Shown here piece by piece: positions 18,903 to 27,462 of a DNA stretch of 64,000 bases; positions within the stretch are counted from its first letter, which is position 1, and every line of letters begins with the position of its first letter. A model generated the notes under the pieces. It saw only the letters and a list, made by a program, of their open reading frames with translations. It did no database searches and had not been told where the DNA came from. Source of the stretch: Phaeobacter porticola (GTDB taxonomy: Bacteria; Pseudomonadota; Alphaproteobacteria; Rhodobacterales; Rhodobacteraceae). Location of the stretch: NCBI RefSeq assembly GCF_001888185.1, contig NZ_CP016366.1, positions 62,001-126,000 of the forward strand. Reading direction: 5' to 3'. Both the position numbers and the translations under genes were made by a program.

Positions 18903-19876
18903 CCGCCCCCCTGCACAAAGACAGCTGGCAATATCGTCAGCTCAACGCCCTGAACCCCGGCCTGCAAACCCTGTCCGATGGTCTGACGGATCTGGTCGAA
19001 GAGGGGCATCCGGTTTTGGCCTGCACGGCCGATCTGCAATATTCCAATGGTCTGTCCAAGTTTGCGGAAGCGCATCCTGACCGGTTTCTGCAATTTGGGA
19101 TCTCAGAACAAAACATGGTGTCTGCGGCGGCTGGCATGGCCGCTGCGGGGTCCATGCCGTTTGTGGCCACATTCGCGTCCTTCCTTGCGCTTTTGTGCTG
19201 TGAACAAATCCGAACGGATGTGGCCTATTCTGCGCTTCCGGTTCGGTTGGTTGGCCACCACACCGGGATCTCTTTGGGGTTTTATGGCACCTCGCATCAT
19301 GCGACCGAAGACATCGCGATCATGCGGTCGATTGCCGATCTGACGGTGGTAGCGCCTGCTGACAATGCCCAGTTGCGCGCCGCCATTCGAGCCTCAGCCA
19401 ACCATGCCCAGCCGATTTATTTTCGCATCGGGCGTGGGCGCGACCCGGATGTCTATGACGAAGATGCGCCGTTTGAATTTGGCAAAGCGATTTCACACGG
19501 CAATGGCGAGGACCTGACCATTATTGCGACAGGGTCGATGGTGCATCCCGCACTGGAAGCCGCGCAATCCCTACGGGCCGAAGGTCGTTCGGTCGGGTTT
19601 CTTGATATGCACACGATCAAGCCCCTTGATCGCGATGCAATCCTCAAAGCTGCTGGATACAGCCGCGCCATCATGACGGTTGAAGAACACACCGTTCTGG
19701 GGGGCCTTGGCGGGGCGGTGGCCGAGGTGTTGGCCGATGAAGGGGCAGGATGCCGCCTGATCCGACACGGGATCGAGGATGAATACAGCCTGATTGCGCC
19801 TCCCACGCATCTCTATGCGCATTATCGATTAGATGCCGATGGGATCGCGGCCCGCGCCCGCGAAGCGCTTGGCTAA
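18899..19876 (+). CDS. Transketolase-like subunit, C-terminal half
   Basis: This 325-residue subunit contains the pyrimidine-binding domain with the catalytic Glu in FGISEQNMVSAAAGMA and the transketolase C-terminal domain (VLDMHTIKPLD-like segment FLDMHTIKPLDRD and VEEHTVLGGLGGAV). It forms the active enzyme with the preceding subunit; ThDP sits at the interface. The TADLQYSNGLSKFAE stretch is typical of split transketolases. The pair is transcribed away from the aminotransferase and is followed by a hairpin and the GntR gene. Confidence 0.88.
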   Translation: MTAPLHKDSWQYRQLNALNPGLQTLSDGLTDLVEEGHPVLACTADLQYSNGLSKFAEAHPDRFLQFGISEQNMVSAAAGMAAAGSMPFVATFASFLALLCCEQIRTDVAYSALPVRLVGHHTGISLGFYGTSHHATEDIAIMRSIADLTVVAPADNAQLRAAIRASANHAQPIYFRIGRGRDPDVYDEDAPFEFGKAISHGNGEDLTIIATGSMVHPALEAAQSLRAEGRSVGFLDMHTIKPLDRDAILKAAGYSRAIMTVEEHTVLGGLGGAVAEVLADEGAGCRLIRHGIEDEYSLIAPPTHLYAHYRLDADGIAARAREALG

Positions 19877-19896
19877 CCACGCGACACAGTAAACTT

Positions 19897-19929
19897 GCAC
19901 CACGGGTCACTGTTCAACGCCCGTGGTGC
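19897..19929. terminator. Hairpin after the transketolase pair
   Basis: A 10-bp perfect stem GCACCACGGG/CCCGTGGTGC encloses 13 bases, 20 bases after the stop. No T-run follows, so termination is likely but not certain. Confidence 0.5.
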
Positions 19930-20042
19930 ATTCCCAGCCAACACGCACCTGAATAAATCTACGCGCGAGTGGTCGCCAAATCTCCTCCCCTTCGGTATAT
20001 GATGTTTTATAAAATCAAATCCGGAACGAGCGCCCGCAAGCC

Positions 20043-20735
20043 ATGCCAAAGTTAAGCCCCTCAAAGCCCGTAAAACTCTCCACCCGAATTCATAAGGAAT
20101 TTCAGGATCTTCTGATTGCAGGGGAGTTTAAACCCGGCGAGAAGCTGCGGGTTGCTGATCTTGTGGAACAGACCGGCACCTCAATCACACCGGTGCGCGA
20201 GGCCTTGATTCAACTGGTCAGCGAGAATGCGGTGGAAATGTATTCGCCCCGCGCCTTTGCCATCCCGGCCCTGTCGCTGGATCGCTATCAGGAAATCCGC
20301 GCCATGCGCATCGCTCTGGAAGGCATCGCCACCGAGGCCGCCACACCGCGCCTGCGCCCGGATGAAATCGAACGGCTGCAACAGTTGCACGAGGCCTTTG
20401 TCGCCGCCGAAGAAAGCCGGGACGGCAAATCCACCCTGCGCAACAACCGCGAGTTTCACTTTTTGATCTACCGCGCCGCCAATATGCCACTTTTGCTGGC
20501 CACAATTGAACGGCTCTGGGCGATGATGGGCCCCATTCTGAACGTCTTTTATGAAAAGATGGAGACGGACTATACGGGCGCAGAAGAGCATTTGAACATT
20601 CTGGCGGCCCTGCGGGCGGGAGAGGCGACCAAAGCGGGGCTGGCCATGCAGAATGACCTGCGTCGTGGCGGGGCCAGCATGGAGGCTTATATCGCACAGA
20701 AAACGGAACTGGCCGACGAGGCCCGCGACAAATAA
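20043..20735 (+). CDS. GntR-family regulator with FCD ligand domain
   Basis: The 230-residue protein has an N-terminal winged helix (residues about 12-75; KPGEKLRVADLVEQTGTSITPVREAL) and an all-helical FCD domain (about 85-215; RAMRIALEGIATEAA, NREFHFLIYRAANMPLL, EHLNILAALRAGE). The His and Asp positions are compatible with a metal-assisted carboxylate ligand site. It lies in the middle of the island between the transketolase genes and the convergent SDR/aminotransferase/transporter operon. It is the only regulator there, which makes it the likely reader of the AT-rich palindromes. Its own upstream region holds a partial match (TATATGATGT near 19996). Confidence 0.88.
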   Translation: MPKLSPSKPVKLSTRIHKEFQDLLIAGEFKPGEKLRVADLVEQTGTSITPVREALIQLVSENAVEMYSPRAFAIPALSLDRYQEIRAMRIALEGIATEAATPRLRPDEIERLQQLHEAFVAAEESRDGKSTLRNNREFHFLIYRAANMPLLLATIERLWAMMGPILNVFYEKMETDYTGAEEHLNILAALRAGEATKAGLAMQNDLRRGGASMEAYIAQKTELADEARDK

Positions 20736-20775
20736 AATAAGGGCGCGCGTAACGGATGCGCACGCCTTTGTTATT
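20733..20775. terminator. Bidirectional terminator between convergent genes
   Basis: An imperfect GC-rich hairpin (AAGGGCGCGCGT facing ATGCGCACGCCTT) has T/A-rich runs on both sides, in the 45-base gap between the GntR gene and the SDR gene that face each other. Confidence 0.45.
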
Positions 20776-20780
20776 GTGGA

Positions 20781-21518
20781 TTAATCAAAGATTCCGGCGG
20801 TCTCGCCGCCATCCACGGGAATAATCGCACCGTTCACAAAGCTTGATGCGTCTGAAATCAACCATGCGACAACATCGGCCACCTCGCGCGGTTCCGCCAG
20901 GCGGGCGGCCGGGATGGTGGCCACAGTGGCGGCCAGCCGCTCTGGGTCATCCATGATTTTTTGCATCATCCGGGTGCCGATCTGTCCGGGTGCAATGGCG
21001 TTGAAGCGCACCTCGGACCCGTATTCCAGCGCCAGCGCCTGTGTCAGCCCGATCAACGTGGCTTTCGATGCGGTGTAGAGCGCCAGACCACGCTGCCCGA
21101 CCAGACCTGCCACGGATGAAGTGGTGACAACGCTGCCTTTGGCCGCCCGAAGGCCCGGCAAGGCCAGCCGCGTCATCAGGTAAACGCTGCGGGCATTCAC
21201 TGTCATGATCCTGTCCCAGTCTTCGGTCCGGGTCTCTTCAAACGGGGCTCGCAGCGACATGCCCGCATTGTTGACCAATCCGGCAATCCGCCCCTGTCCA
21301 AGGTCCATCGCACGGGTCACCGCCGCGTGACATTGGTCTTCATCTGCGACGTCACACTGTTGAAAAATCGCACCACATTTCTTTTCCAGCATTTGACCCG
21401 CCGCCTCGTCGCGCCCGGTGAACACCACCCGCTGCCCCTGCCCGGCCAAGGTTTCAACACAGGCTTGCCCAATCCCATGTGTGCCGCCCGTGACGATGAT
21501 TATAGAGCTTTCGTTCAT
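20781..21518 (-). CDS. Short-chain dehydrogenase/reductase (SDR)
   Basis: The 245-residue SDR has the nucleotide-binding motif TGGTHGIGQA (residues 10-19), NNAG (NNAGMS), the catalytic Ser in VVTTSSVAG and the YxxxK pair in YTASKATLIG, and ends with the typical PVDGGETAGIFD. It is an oxidoreductase for an alcohol or ketone. Its start overlaps the stop of the upstream aminotransferase by four bases, so the two are translationally coupled and probably act on successive intermediates. Confidence 0.9.
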   Translation of the reverse strand: MNESSIIIVTGGTHGIGQACVETLAGQGQRVVFTGRDEAAGQMLEKKCGAIFQQCDVADEDQCHAAVTRAMDLGQGRIAGLVNNAGMSLRAPFEETRTEDWDRIMTVNARSVYLMTRLALPGLRAAKGSVVTTSSVAGLVGQRGLALYTASKATLIGLTQALALEYGSEVRFNAIAPGQIGTRMMQKIMDDPERLAATVATIPAARLAEPREVADVVAWLISDASSFVNGAIIPVDGGETAGIFD

Positions 21519-22825
21519 GCTTTGCTTTTCCCATTTGTCAGTGTTGATGCCACACGGTCCATCTTTTCCAAAGTCTCATCCATTTCGGCAGGGCCGTGCG
21601 CTGTGCCGATCATCAGATTGCCCCGCCCAAAGATCCAGATCCCCTCGGCCAGAAGTGCCTGATGCAGCCGCGCAAGCAATGCCGCGTCATGGGTCAGCGT
21701 ATCACGATACCGTTCCGGCGGGGTTGCTGCCGCAAAAATCGACAGGACCGGCCCCAGCCCATCGGCGCAAAGGGGCAGGTTGTGGCGGCGAAAGATTTCG
21801 TTGAACCCGTCGGTTAAGCTGCGGCCATATTTGGTGATCCGGGCAAACGCCGCACCGTCGTCTTTTGCAAGCGTATCAATCGTTGCAAGGGCCGCGACCG
21901 CCGAAATGGCGTTCGAATTATACGTGCCCAGATGGCTGACCTGATTGCCCTCAAGAAGCGCCATCAGATCCCGCTTTCCGGCAAAGCCCGCAATGGGCAT
22001 CCCACCGGCCATCGCCTTACCGAATGTACACAGATCAGGGGTGACCCCGTAATGCCCCTGTGCGCCGGACAGACCCAGCCGGAACCCGCTGACCACCTCG
22101 TCAAAGATCAACACGATCCCATTACGGTCACACAGGGAGCGCAGCGCCTGAAGATAAGCCGCACCACTGTCCATACAGCCATTATTGGTGGGATAGGGTT
22201 CCAAAATCAACGCGGCGATGTCACGACCATGATCCGACAGGATCGCCTCAAGCGCAGGCAAGTCATTCCACGGGGCGACAACCACATCAGACAACACAGT
22301 TTCCGGCTGTCCAGGCGTCATGCGCAAGGCATGGGGGCGGGCGTTCAGCCCACTATGGACCGAGGCTTTGACGCTGACATAAATGTTGTCGCCCCAGCCA
22401 TGGAAATGCCCTTCGAACTTCAGCACCTTGTCGCGCCCGGTCGCGGCCCGCGCCAGCCGCAAAGCCGCCTGCACCGCCTCAGTACCCGAGCTGGTGAAAC
22501 GGCACATATCCGCACAGGGCCAGCACGCGACCACCCGTTCGGCCAGCTCCAGTTCCGCCGGACAGGCCGCCCCGAACATGGTTCCCTGCCCCAGCGCGGC
22601 CTGAACCGCATCGACCACGGGCGCCGAGCGGTGACCAAGGATCAGTGCGCCAAACCCCATCATATAGTCGATATAGCCGTGGCCATCTGCATCGGTGACC
22701 CGGGCCCCTGTACCTTCGGTCAGAAACAGCCCGCGATGGTCAATGCGCCCCCCGCTGCCAATGCCTCCGGCCAGAACTTTCGACAGCCGCCGGGTTGCGG
22801 CCTGCGACATTTGTTGATCCCGCAT
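21515..22825 (-). CDS. Class III aminotransferase, glutamate-1-semialdehyde aminomutase-like
   Basis: The 436-residue PLP enzyme resembles GSA aminomutases in layout (GFGALILGHRSAPVVDAV, FTSSGTEAVQAALRLARA, GHFHGWGDN, IFDEVVSGFRLG, TFGKAMAGGMPIAGFAG with the PLP lysine). The ATG at 22825 follows AAGGAGG by seven bases and is preferred to a GTG 27 bases further upstream. Catabolic location and the SDR partner argue against a heme-biosynthetic role. It is more likely a mutase or transaminase for the imported compound. Confidence 0.85.
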   Translation of the reverse strand: MRDQQMSQAATRRLSKVLAGGIGSGGRIDHRGLFLTEGTGARVTDADGHGYIDYMMGFGALILGHRSAPVVDAVQAALGQGTMFGAACPAELELAERVVACWPCADMCRFTSSGTEAVQAALRLARAATGRDKVLKFEGHFHGWGDNIYVSVKASVHSGLNARPHALRMTPGQPETVLSDVVVAPWNDLPALEAILSDHGRDIAALILEPYPTNNGCMDSGAAYLQALRSLCDRNGIVLIFDEVVSGFRLGLSGAQGHYGVTPDLCTFGKAMAGGMPIAGFAGKRDLMALLEGNQVSHLGTYNSNAISAVAALATIDTLAKDDGAAFARITKYGRSLTDGFNEIFRRHNLPLCADGLGPVLSIFAAATPPERYRDTLTHDAALLARLHQALLAEGIWIFGRGNLMIGTAHGPAEMDETLEKMDRVASTLTNGKSKA

Positions 22826-22848
22826 CGTGGATCCTCCTTCTTTGAAAC

Positions 22849-23634
22849 TCACAATGTTTTGCGCGCCAGCCAGGCCGTGGCCGCCAGCATCAGGATTGAA
22901 ATCACCACCAGAAGCGATGACATCGCCAGAATGGACGGCTCGATATTGTCGCGGATTCCATCAAACATCTGCCGCGGCAGTGTTTTCTGCGCCGGGCCCG
23001 CGATGAACAAGGCCACCACCACCTCGTCAAACGATGTGGCAAAGGCAAACAGAGCCCCCGAAATCACCCCCGGCGCGATATTGGGTAAGGTCACGCGAAA
23101 AAATGCCGTCACAGGGGTCGCCCCCAGAGAGTTGGCCGCGCGCACCAGATTGGTATCGAACCCGCGCAATGTGGCCATCACCGGGATCACCACAAATGGC
23201 ACGGCCAGCACAGTATGGGCCAGGATCAGCCCGGCAAAGGTGGCGACCAACCCCAGTTTGGCCAGAAAGAAATACATCGCCACACCAGACACGACCAACG
23301 GGATGATCATGGGCGAGATTACCACGCCCATCAGGAATTGCTGCGCCACCAGATTGCCGCGCGCAAATCCCAAGGCGGCCAATGTGCCAAGGATTGTTGC
23401 CAATGTGGCCGAGGCCAGCCCGATGATCAGGGAATTGACCAGCGCGCTCATCCAAGGGTCATACTGGAACACCTTTTCATACCATTGAAGGGAAAACCCC
23501 GGCAGCGGATAGCTGAGAAAACTGCCGGAGCTGAACGAGATCGGGATAACCGCAAGGATCGGCCCGACCATGAAAATCGCGACCAGCATGCTGAGCACCA
23601 GTTGGCCATTTCGCATTGAGAATAATGTTGTCAT
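22849..23634 (-). CDS. ABC transporter permease, PotC-like
   Basis: This permease of about 260 residues has six hydrophobic segments and the conserved cytoplasmic EAA-type loop (RAANSLGATPVTAFFRVTLPNIAPGV). The ATG at 23634, with TGAGGA upstream, is preferred over a start five codons earlier that overlaps the preceding gene. It partners with the larger permease that precedes it and with the ATPase at 15416. Confidence 0.9.
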   Translation of the reverse strand: MTTLFSMRNGQLVLSMLVAIFMVGPILAVIPISFSSGSFLSYPLPGFSLQWYEKVFQYDPWMSALVNSLIIGLASATLATILGTLAALGFARGNLVAQQFLMGVVISPMIIPLVVSGVAMYFFLAKLGLVATFAGLILAHTVLAVPFVVIPVMATLRGFDTNLVRAANSLGATPVTAFFRVTLPNIAPGVISGALFAFATSFDEVVVALFIAGPAQKTLPRQMFDGIRDNIEPSILAMSSLLVVISILMLAATAWLARKTL

Positions 23635-23645
23635 TTTGTCCGTCC

Positions 23646-24914
23646 TCACTTGTCAATTCCCACCAGTCGGCCAATGCCCACATAGCGACCCAGACCGATG
23701 TAAAGTGCCAGAATGCAGCTCAGCAGAATGAAACTCAGCGCCGAAGCCATGCCCCAATTCAGTCGGGTATCGGTGAAAAAGGCGATGAAGTAGCCGATCA
23801 TCTGATCCTGAGCCCCCCCCACCAATGCCGGGGTGATGTAATAGCCAACCGCAAGAATGAAGGTCAGAAGACACCCTGCCCCGATCCCCGGCAGGGTCAT
23901 CGGCAGATACACCCGCCAAAACGCCTGCACAGGACGCGCGCCCAATGATGCCGCCGCGCGCATGTAACTGGGGGGGATCCCCTGCATCACGGAATAAAGC
24001 GGCAACACCATGAACGGCAGCAGGATGTGAACCATCGCGACGTAAACGCCGAAGCGGTTGAAAATCAGCTCTAACGGATCGCTGACCAGTGACAGGCCGG
24101 TCAGAATGTCATTGATCAAGCCTTCGCGTTGCAGCACCACAATCCAGGCGGACGTGCGCACCAGAAGCGAAGTCCAGAACGGCAACAGGATGGACAACAG
24201 CACAACCACGCGCATCCGCGGCCCGGCCACCACCATAAAATTGGCCACCGGGAAGGCGATCAGCAGACAGACCGTTGTGACCACCACACTCACCCAAAGC
24301 GAGCGTAACAGAATATCAACAAAGATCCGCTGTTCAGGCTCGGTGCGCACCACGGACCCGCTGTCATCCACTTTCAGATCAAGCGCGGCAAGCAGATAGT
24401 ACGCGGTGACAGGCGACGCCGCACGGCGCAGGGCGTGCCAGTACGGCATCTCGCCCCAGCGCGGATCCAGCCCGATCAAGGTGGCTTTGGGGTCAGCGGC
24501 AATCTCGTCCTGCATCCGGCCGATTTTGCGTGCGGATCCCATGATCAGTGTGCGATAGCCAGGCACTTCGTAATTCAACCGGCGCGCGGCCGCAGCACGT
24601 TCAGGGCGTAGGTCCGCGTTGCTCAGATCATTTGCCAAGGCACGGAATATCTTTGCATCCGGCAGCGCCTCACCTGGCCAATCCTCAAGGCTCTGCGCCA
24701 AAACCGGCAATCCGGCCCGCAGTTCGGGGTTTTCGACCGAGCGCGACAACATCACCAAAATCGGGCCAATAAACAGGACCGCGATAAACAGCAAAAGTGG
24801 CACAACCAATAGATGCGAGACGAGACGCTTGCGTCTGACATCCCGTCGAAATTCCTGCTTTTGGCCAGTTGAAATTGCGGACCAGGCCGGGTGTTCGCTT
24901 GTCACCGTCATCAT
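23646..24914 (-). CDS. ABC transporter permease, PotB-like, with long periplasmic insertion
   Basis: The permease is about 422 residues from ATG 24914 (AAGGAA upstream). The first membrane segment (LLVVPLLLFIAVLFIGPILVML) is separated from the second (near residue 205, LWVSVVVTTVCLLIAFPVANF) by roughly 150 soluble residues. This is much longer than in E. coli PotB and probably forms a periplasmic domain. The EAA loop is RAAASLGARPVQAFWRVYLPMTLPGI. Similar long loops occur in some PotB-like permeases, as far as I recall. Confidence 0.88.
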   Translation of the reverse strand: MMTVTSEHPAWSAISTGQKQEFRRDVRRKRLVSHLLVVPLLLFIAVLFIGPILVMLSRSVENPELRAGLPVLAQSLEDWPGEALPDAKIFRALANDLSNADLRPERAAAARRLNYEVPGYRTLIMGSARKIGRMQDEIAADPKATLIGLDPRWGEMPYWHALRRAASPVTAYYLLAALDLKVDDSGSVVRTEPEQRIFVDILLRSLWVSVVVTTVCLLIAFPVANFMVVAGPRMRVVVLLSILLPFWTSLLVRTSAWIVVLQREGLINDILTGLSLVSDPLELIFNRFGVYVAMVHILLPFMVLPLYSVMQGIPPSYMRAAASLGARPVQAFWRVYLPMTLPGIGAGCLLTFILAVGYYITPALVGGAQDQMIGYFIAFFTDTRLNWGMASALSFILLSCILALYIGLGRYVGIGRLVGIDK

Positions 24915-24969
24915 ATATTCCTTGGTTGCGGCAAAGCGCATGATCCACACGCGCTTTGCCTGCTTCAGA

Positions 24970-25998
24970 TCAGTTGGCAAGCCATTGTGTGAAACGGGTC
25001 TGCAACTCTTCCTCGTGATCCACCCAGAATGCGGTGCTCAGCGCGACGGCCCCCTCAAGGTTATCGGGGTCGGTCGGCAATTGCGGTGCAATCTCCGGGT
25101 CAATCAAAGCGTTGGCCTCGGTATTGGTGACGCCATAAGGAATTTGATCGGTAAACACTTTCTGATTCGGAGCATCCATCGCAAAGCTGATAAACTTTCT
25201 CGATGTTTCCAGATCACCGCCTTTAACAACGGTCCAGAAATCCATAGCATAAAGTTGATTGGTCCAGGAAATGCCGAACTCACGGCCTTCTTTGTTGGCG
25301 TTGGCAATCCGTCCGTTATACGCCGCCGTCAGAGCCACATCGCCCGAAGCTAGCCATTCTGGAGCTTGCGCCCCGCTTTCCCACCAGACGATGTGATCCT
25401 TGATCTCGTCAAGCTTGGCAAAGGCACGATCGGCCCCTTCCGGCGTCGCCAAAACGTCATAGACATCTTCAGCTGGCACCCCGTCCGCAACCAACGCAAT
25501 TTCCAGCGTCATCCGCGCCTGTTTGCGGAGGCCGCGCCCACCGGGCCAAGTCTCCAGATCCCACATATCGGCCCAACTGGTCGGTATCTTGTCCTGACGT
25601 GCGCCATCAAATCCAAGGACCAGCGACCAAACAAAAAAGCCAACACCGCAATCGGTGTCTTTGGCCTGATCCAAAAGCGATGTACCCAGCCCCAGATCAG
25701 CCGCTGAAACAGTTTCCAGCAACCCTTCATCACACGCCAAGATCATTTCGTTTTCGTCCATCTGCACGACGTCCCAGACCACGCTTCCGGTGTCGACCAT
25801 GGCTTTAATCTTTGAGATGCCCCCCCCATAGGTGTCTTCGTTTACTTTGATGCCAGTAGCGGTTTCAAACGGCTCAATATAGGCAGCTCGCTGGGCATCC
25901 TGAAGTGATCCACCAAAACCCGTGACGGTAAGATCCTGTGCGCTGGCACTGGTGGCTGCGATCAAGGCATATGCCGTTGTAAGAAAAATTGGTTTCAT
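24970..25998 (-). CDS. PotD/PotF-like periplasmic substrate-binding protein (paralogue 2)
   Basis: ATG 25998 follows GGGAGGAC and gives 342 residues with a signal peptide ending in SASAQ. It shares GFGGSLQDAQRAAYIEPFE, VVQMDENEMILACDEGLLE, EIKDHIVWWESGAQAPEWLA and YGVTNTEAN with the protein at 12824-13894, so the two are close paralogues. It is the first gene of the operon binding protein - permease - permease - aminotransferase - SDR. The AT-rich palindrome at 26022 lies 23 bases upstream. Confidence 0.9.
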   Translation of the reverse strand: MKPIFLTTAYALIAATSASAQDLTVTGFGGSLQDAQRAAYIEPFETATGIKVNEDTYGGGISKIKAMVDTGSVVWDVVQMDENEMILACDEGLLETVSAADLGLGTSLLDQAKDTDCGVGFFVWSLVLGFDGARQDKIPTSWADMWDLETWPGGRGLRKQARMTLEIALVADGVPAEDVYDVLATPEGADRAFAKLDEIKDHIVWWESGAQAPEWLASGDVALTAAYNGRIANANKEGREFGISWTNQLYAMDFWTVVKGGDLETSRKFISFAMDAPNQKVFTDQIPYGVTNTEANALIDPEIAPQLPTDPDNLEGAVALSTAFWVDHEEELQTRFTQWLAN

Positions 25999-26020
25999 GA
26001 TTGTCCTCCCTCGTGACTTG

Positions 26021-26037
26021 TATAATATATTATATAT
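26021..26037. promoter_or_regulatory. AT-rich palindromic operator candidate C with minus-strand promoter
   Basis: The palindrome ATAATATATTAT (26022-26033) is identical to the core of operator B. On the minus strand TTGTCA lies 17 bases before TATATT inside the palindrome, giving a promoter for the transporter operon that a bound regulator would block. Confidence 0.6.
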
Positions 26038-26239
26038 CATACATCTTGACAAGCTAGTTATGTTGGCTTTGGTACTAATACCTTAGGAGTTGCAGGTTCC
26101 AATCCCGCGATTTACGGTTGTTTATCCAGGACACCGTTGAAAATCACACCCCTTCAGTCAATCGAAGGGGAGTTTGGATCTCATCGACAATCAAGGAAGC
26201 AATTGAGAACAAACGTCCCAGGCAGAATGAACAGGTGTT

Positions 26240-26443
26240 TTGGTGTTCAAAAAACAATCAGGCTGGCCCTTCCAAGAAGGCTACCTTGTGGCAGGTCAAA
26301 CAGAGGTCCACATCTTTACCGATTACCGCTGGAACGATGGATCGGTGAGCCGCCGTTGGCATGTCGATCCTGATGGCTTTGATACTTGCCTTGCTGAGCT
26401 TCGCCCGTTTTCCCTGACGCCAAGTGACAGCTCAGATCAGTAG
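26240..26443 (+). CDS. Small hypothetical protein or gene fragment
   Basis: A 67-residue open frame (TTG or GTG start, in-frame stop just before) encodes a tyrosine/tryptophan-rich sequence (YRWNDGSVSRRWHVDPDGFD). Its last bases overlap the stop of the convergent gene at 26437. The upstream stretch 26053-26239 shows no other gene. I do not recognise the family; it may be the tail of a broken gene. Confidence 0.3.
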   Translation: MVFKKQSGWPFQEGYLVAGQTEVHIFTDYRWNDGSVSRRWHVDPDGFDTCLAELRPFSLTPSDSSDQ

Positions 26444-27015
26444 GAAAACCACTCTGAGTGACCCATGTTGCCATTGTAGTCACCGTATTCAACCATGATG
26501 CTGCGGGAATCGAAGTGCCAAGAGCCTCCTCCGGTCGGAAAGGCGATTTCTTGACCGCTTTCTGAGACGAATGTCGCGGGCCAGGGCATATGGGACCCGT
26601 AGACACGCTGGATGTAGCGGCAGGTTTGGTTCTCGCGATCGCAGGAGCGGATCGACCAGTCCCACTGCCGAGGCATATCCCGCTCCTTGTAAGACCGTCC
26701 CCAAAACCAGATCACATGGGTCCGGTTCAGCCACTCGTATTCGGGGAGGCTGGTGTCGAGTTCACCCTCCCCGCCGAGGTCACCCAGTTCGACCGGCACA
26801 TGGGCGAAGGTGCAAACTCCGAAGGGTGGCAAGCTGGGCCAGGGCGTGATGCGGCGGATCATGGTGCGATAGGCCCGCACACAGACTGCGCTCGGGGGGA
26901 AGCCGCCAGCCATGCAGAGCATGATGGCGCAGTCGATGTCATAGGCCCGCGCCTTCTCCGGGGCTCCGAACACCGCCATCACCCCCATCGCCGCTGCCAT
27001 CGCCTGTCGCTTCAT
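26437..27015 (-). CDS. Exported cysteine-containing protein of a conjugation region, TrbM-like
   Basis: The 192-residue product (ATG 27015, GGGAG upstream) starts with a signal-like stretch (MKRQAMAAAMGVMAVFGAPEKARA) and then DIDCAIMLCMAGGFPPSAVC, a spaced-cysteine motif reminiscent of TrbM-family plasmid-transfer proteins. Further cysteines (CTFA, CDRENQTC) suggest disulfides in the periplasm. It lies divergently next to the VirB-like genes. The TrbM relation is from memory of the motif, and the exact role is unknown. Confidence 0.55.
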   Translation of the reverse strand: MKRQAMAAAMGVMAVFGAPEKARAYDIDCAIMLCMAGGFPPSAVCVRAYRTMIRRITPWPSLPPFGVCTFAHVPVELGDLGGEGELDTSLPEYEWLNRTHVIWFWGRSYKERDMPRQWDWSIRSCDRENQTCRYIQRVYGSHMPWPATFVSESGQEIAFPTGGGSWHFDSRSIMVEYGDYNGNMGHSEWFSY

Positions 27016-27147
27016 GCCGCTCTCCCGCAAAAGTTGCGCGGACTATCGCGCAATATGTATTTTTATGCAATATGTCGTATTGACTCCATATGACTTTATG
27101 GCCTTAGTGTCGTGAAGTAGAAGGGCTCTCGTGGGGAGAGTCCGAAT

Positions 27148-27462
27148 ATGCCGATAGCGCGCAACCAGATCCTGATCACCATCGATGGTGTCAAAGACTT
27201 GTCCGAAAAGGGCATCGCGTTCCGCTGCCGGTATGAACTCGTGGGGTTCACGGACGATGGCAAGCCGCGCTACCAGTGCATCTACCTGCGCGAGGGCGAG
27301 CCGGAAGCCATTCTGGTCTCGACCCGGATCACCCCGCATGGGCCGGAGCCGCGGTATTTCAACATATGGCCGGGGCTCTTCAAACATCATTTCGAGTTCG
27401 GTGACGGGCGCGATCTGCGCTTTGGTCCTGACTATGAGCTCACCCTCGAGGAGCGCGGCTGA
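27148..27462 (+). CDS. Conserved-looking hypothetical protein in conjugation module
   Basis: This 104-residue acidic soluble protein has no signal or membrane segment. Its central part (RCRYELVGFTDDGKPRYQCIYLREGEPEAILVSTRI) looks like an all-beta fold. Its end overlaps the start of the transglycosylase gene by 29 bases, so it belongs to the same transcript. I do not recognise the family. Confidence 0.55.
   Translation: MPIARNQILITIDGVKDLSEKGIAFRCRYELVGFTDDGKPRYQCIYLREGEPEAILVSTRITPHGPEPRYFNIWPGLFKHHFEFGDGRDLRFGPDYELTLEERG

Noticed and set aside
21932-23488. A 518-codon open frame on the plus strand
   Set aside because: It lies opposite the aminotransferase and permease genes, which have motifs, ribosome sites and operon spacing. 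The antisense product has none.
26080-26110. A second tRNA-3'-end-like stretch (GCAGGTTCCAATCCCGC)
   Set aside because: The T stem has a mismatch, the loop lacks the conserved purine, and no anticodon or D arm could be placed upstream. Pairing it with 11193-11267 as att sites would be speculation.
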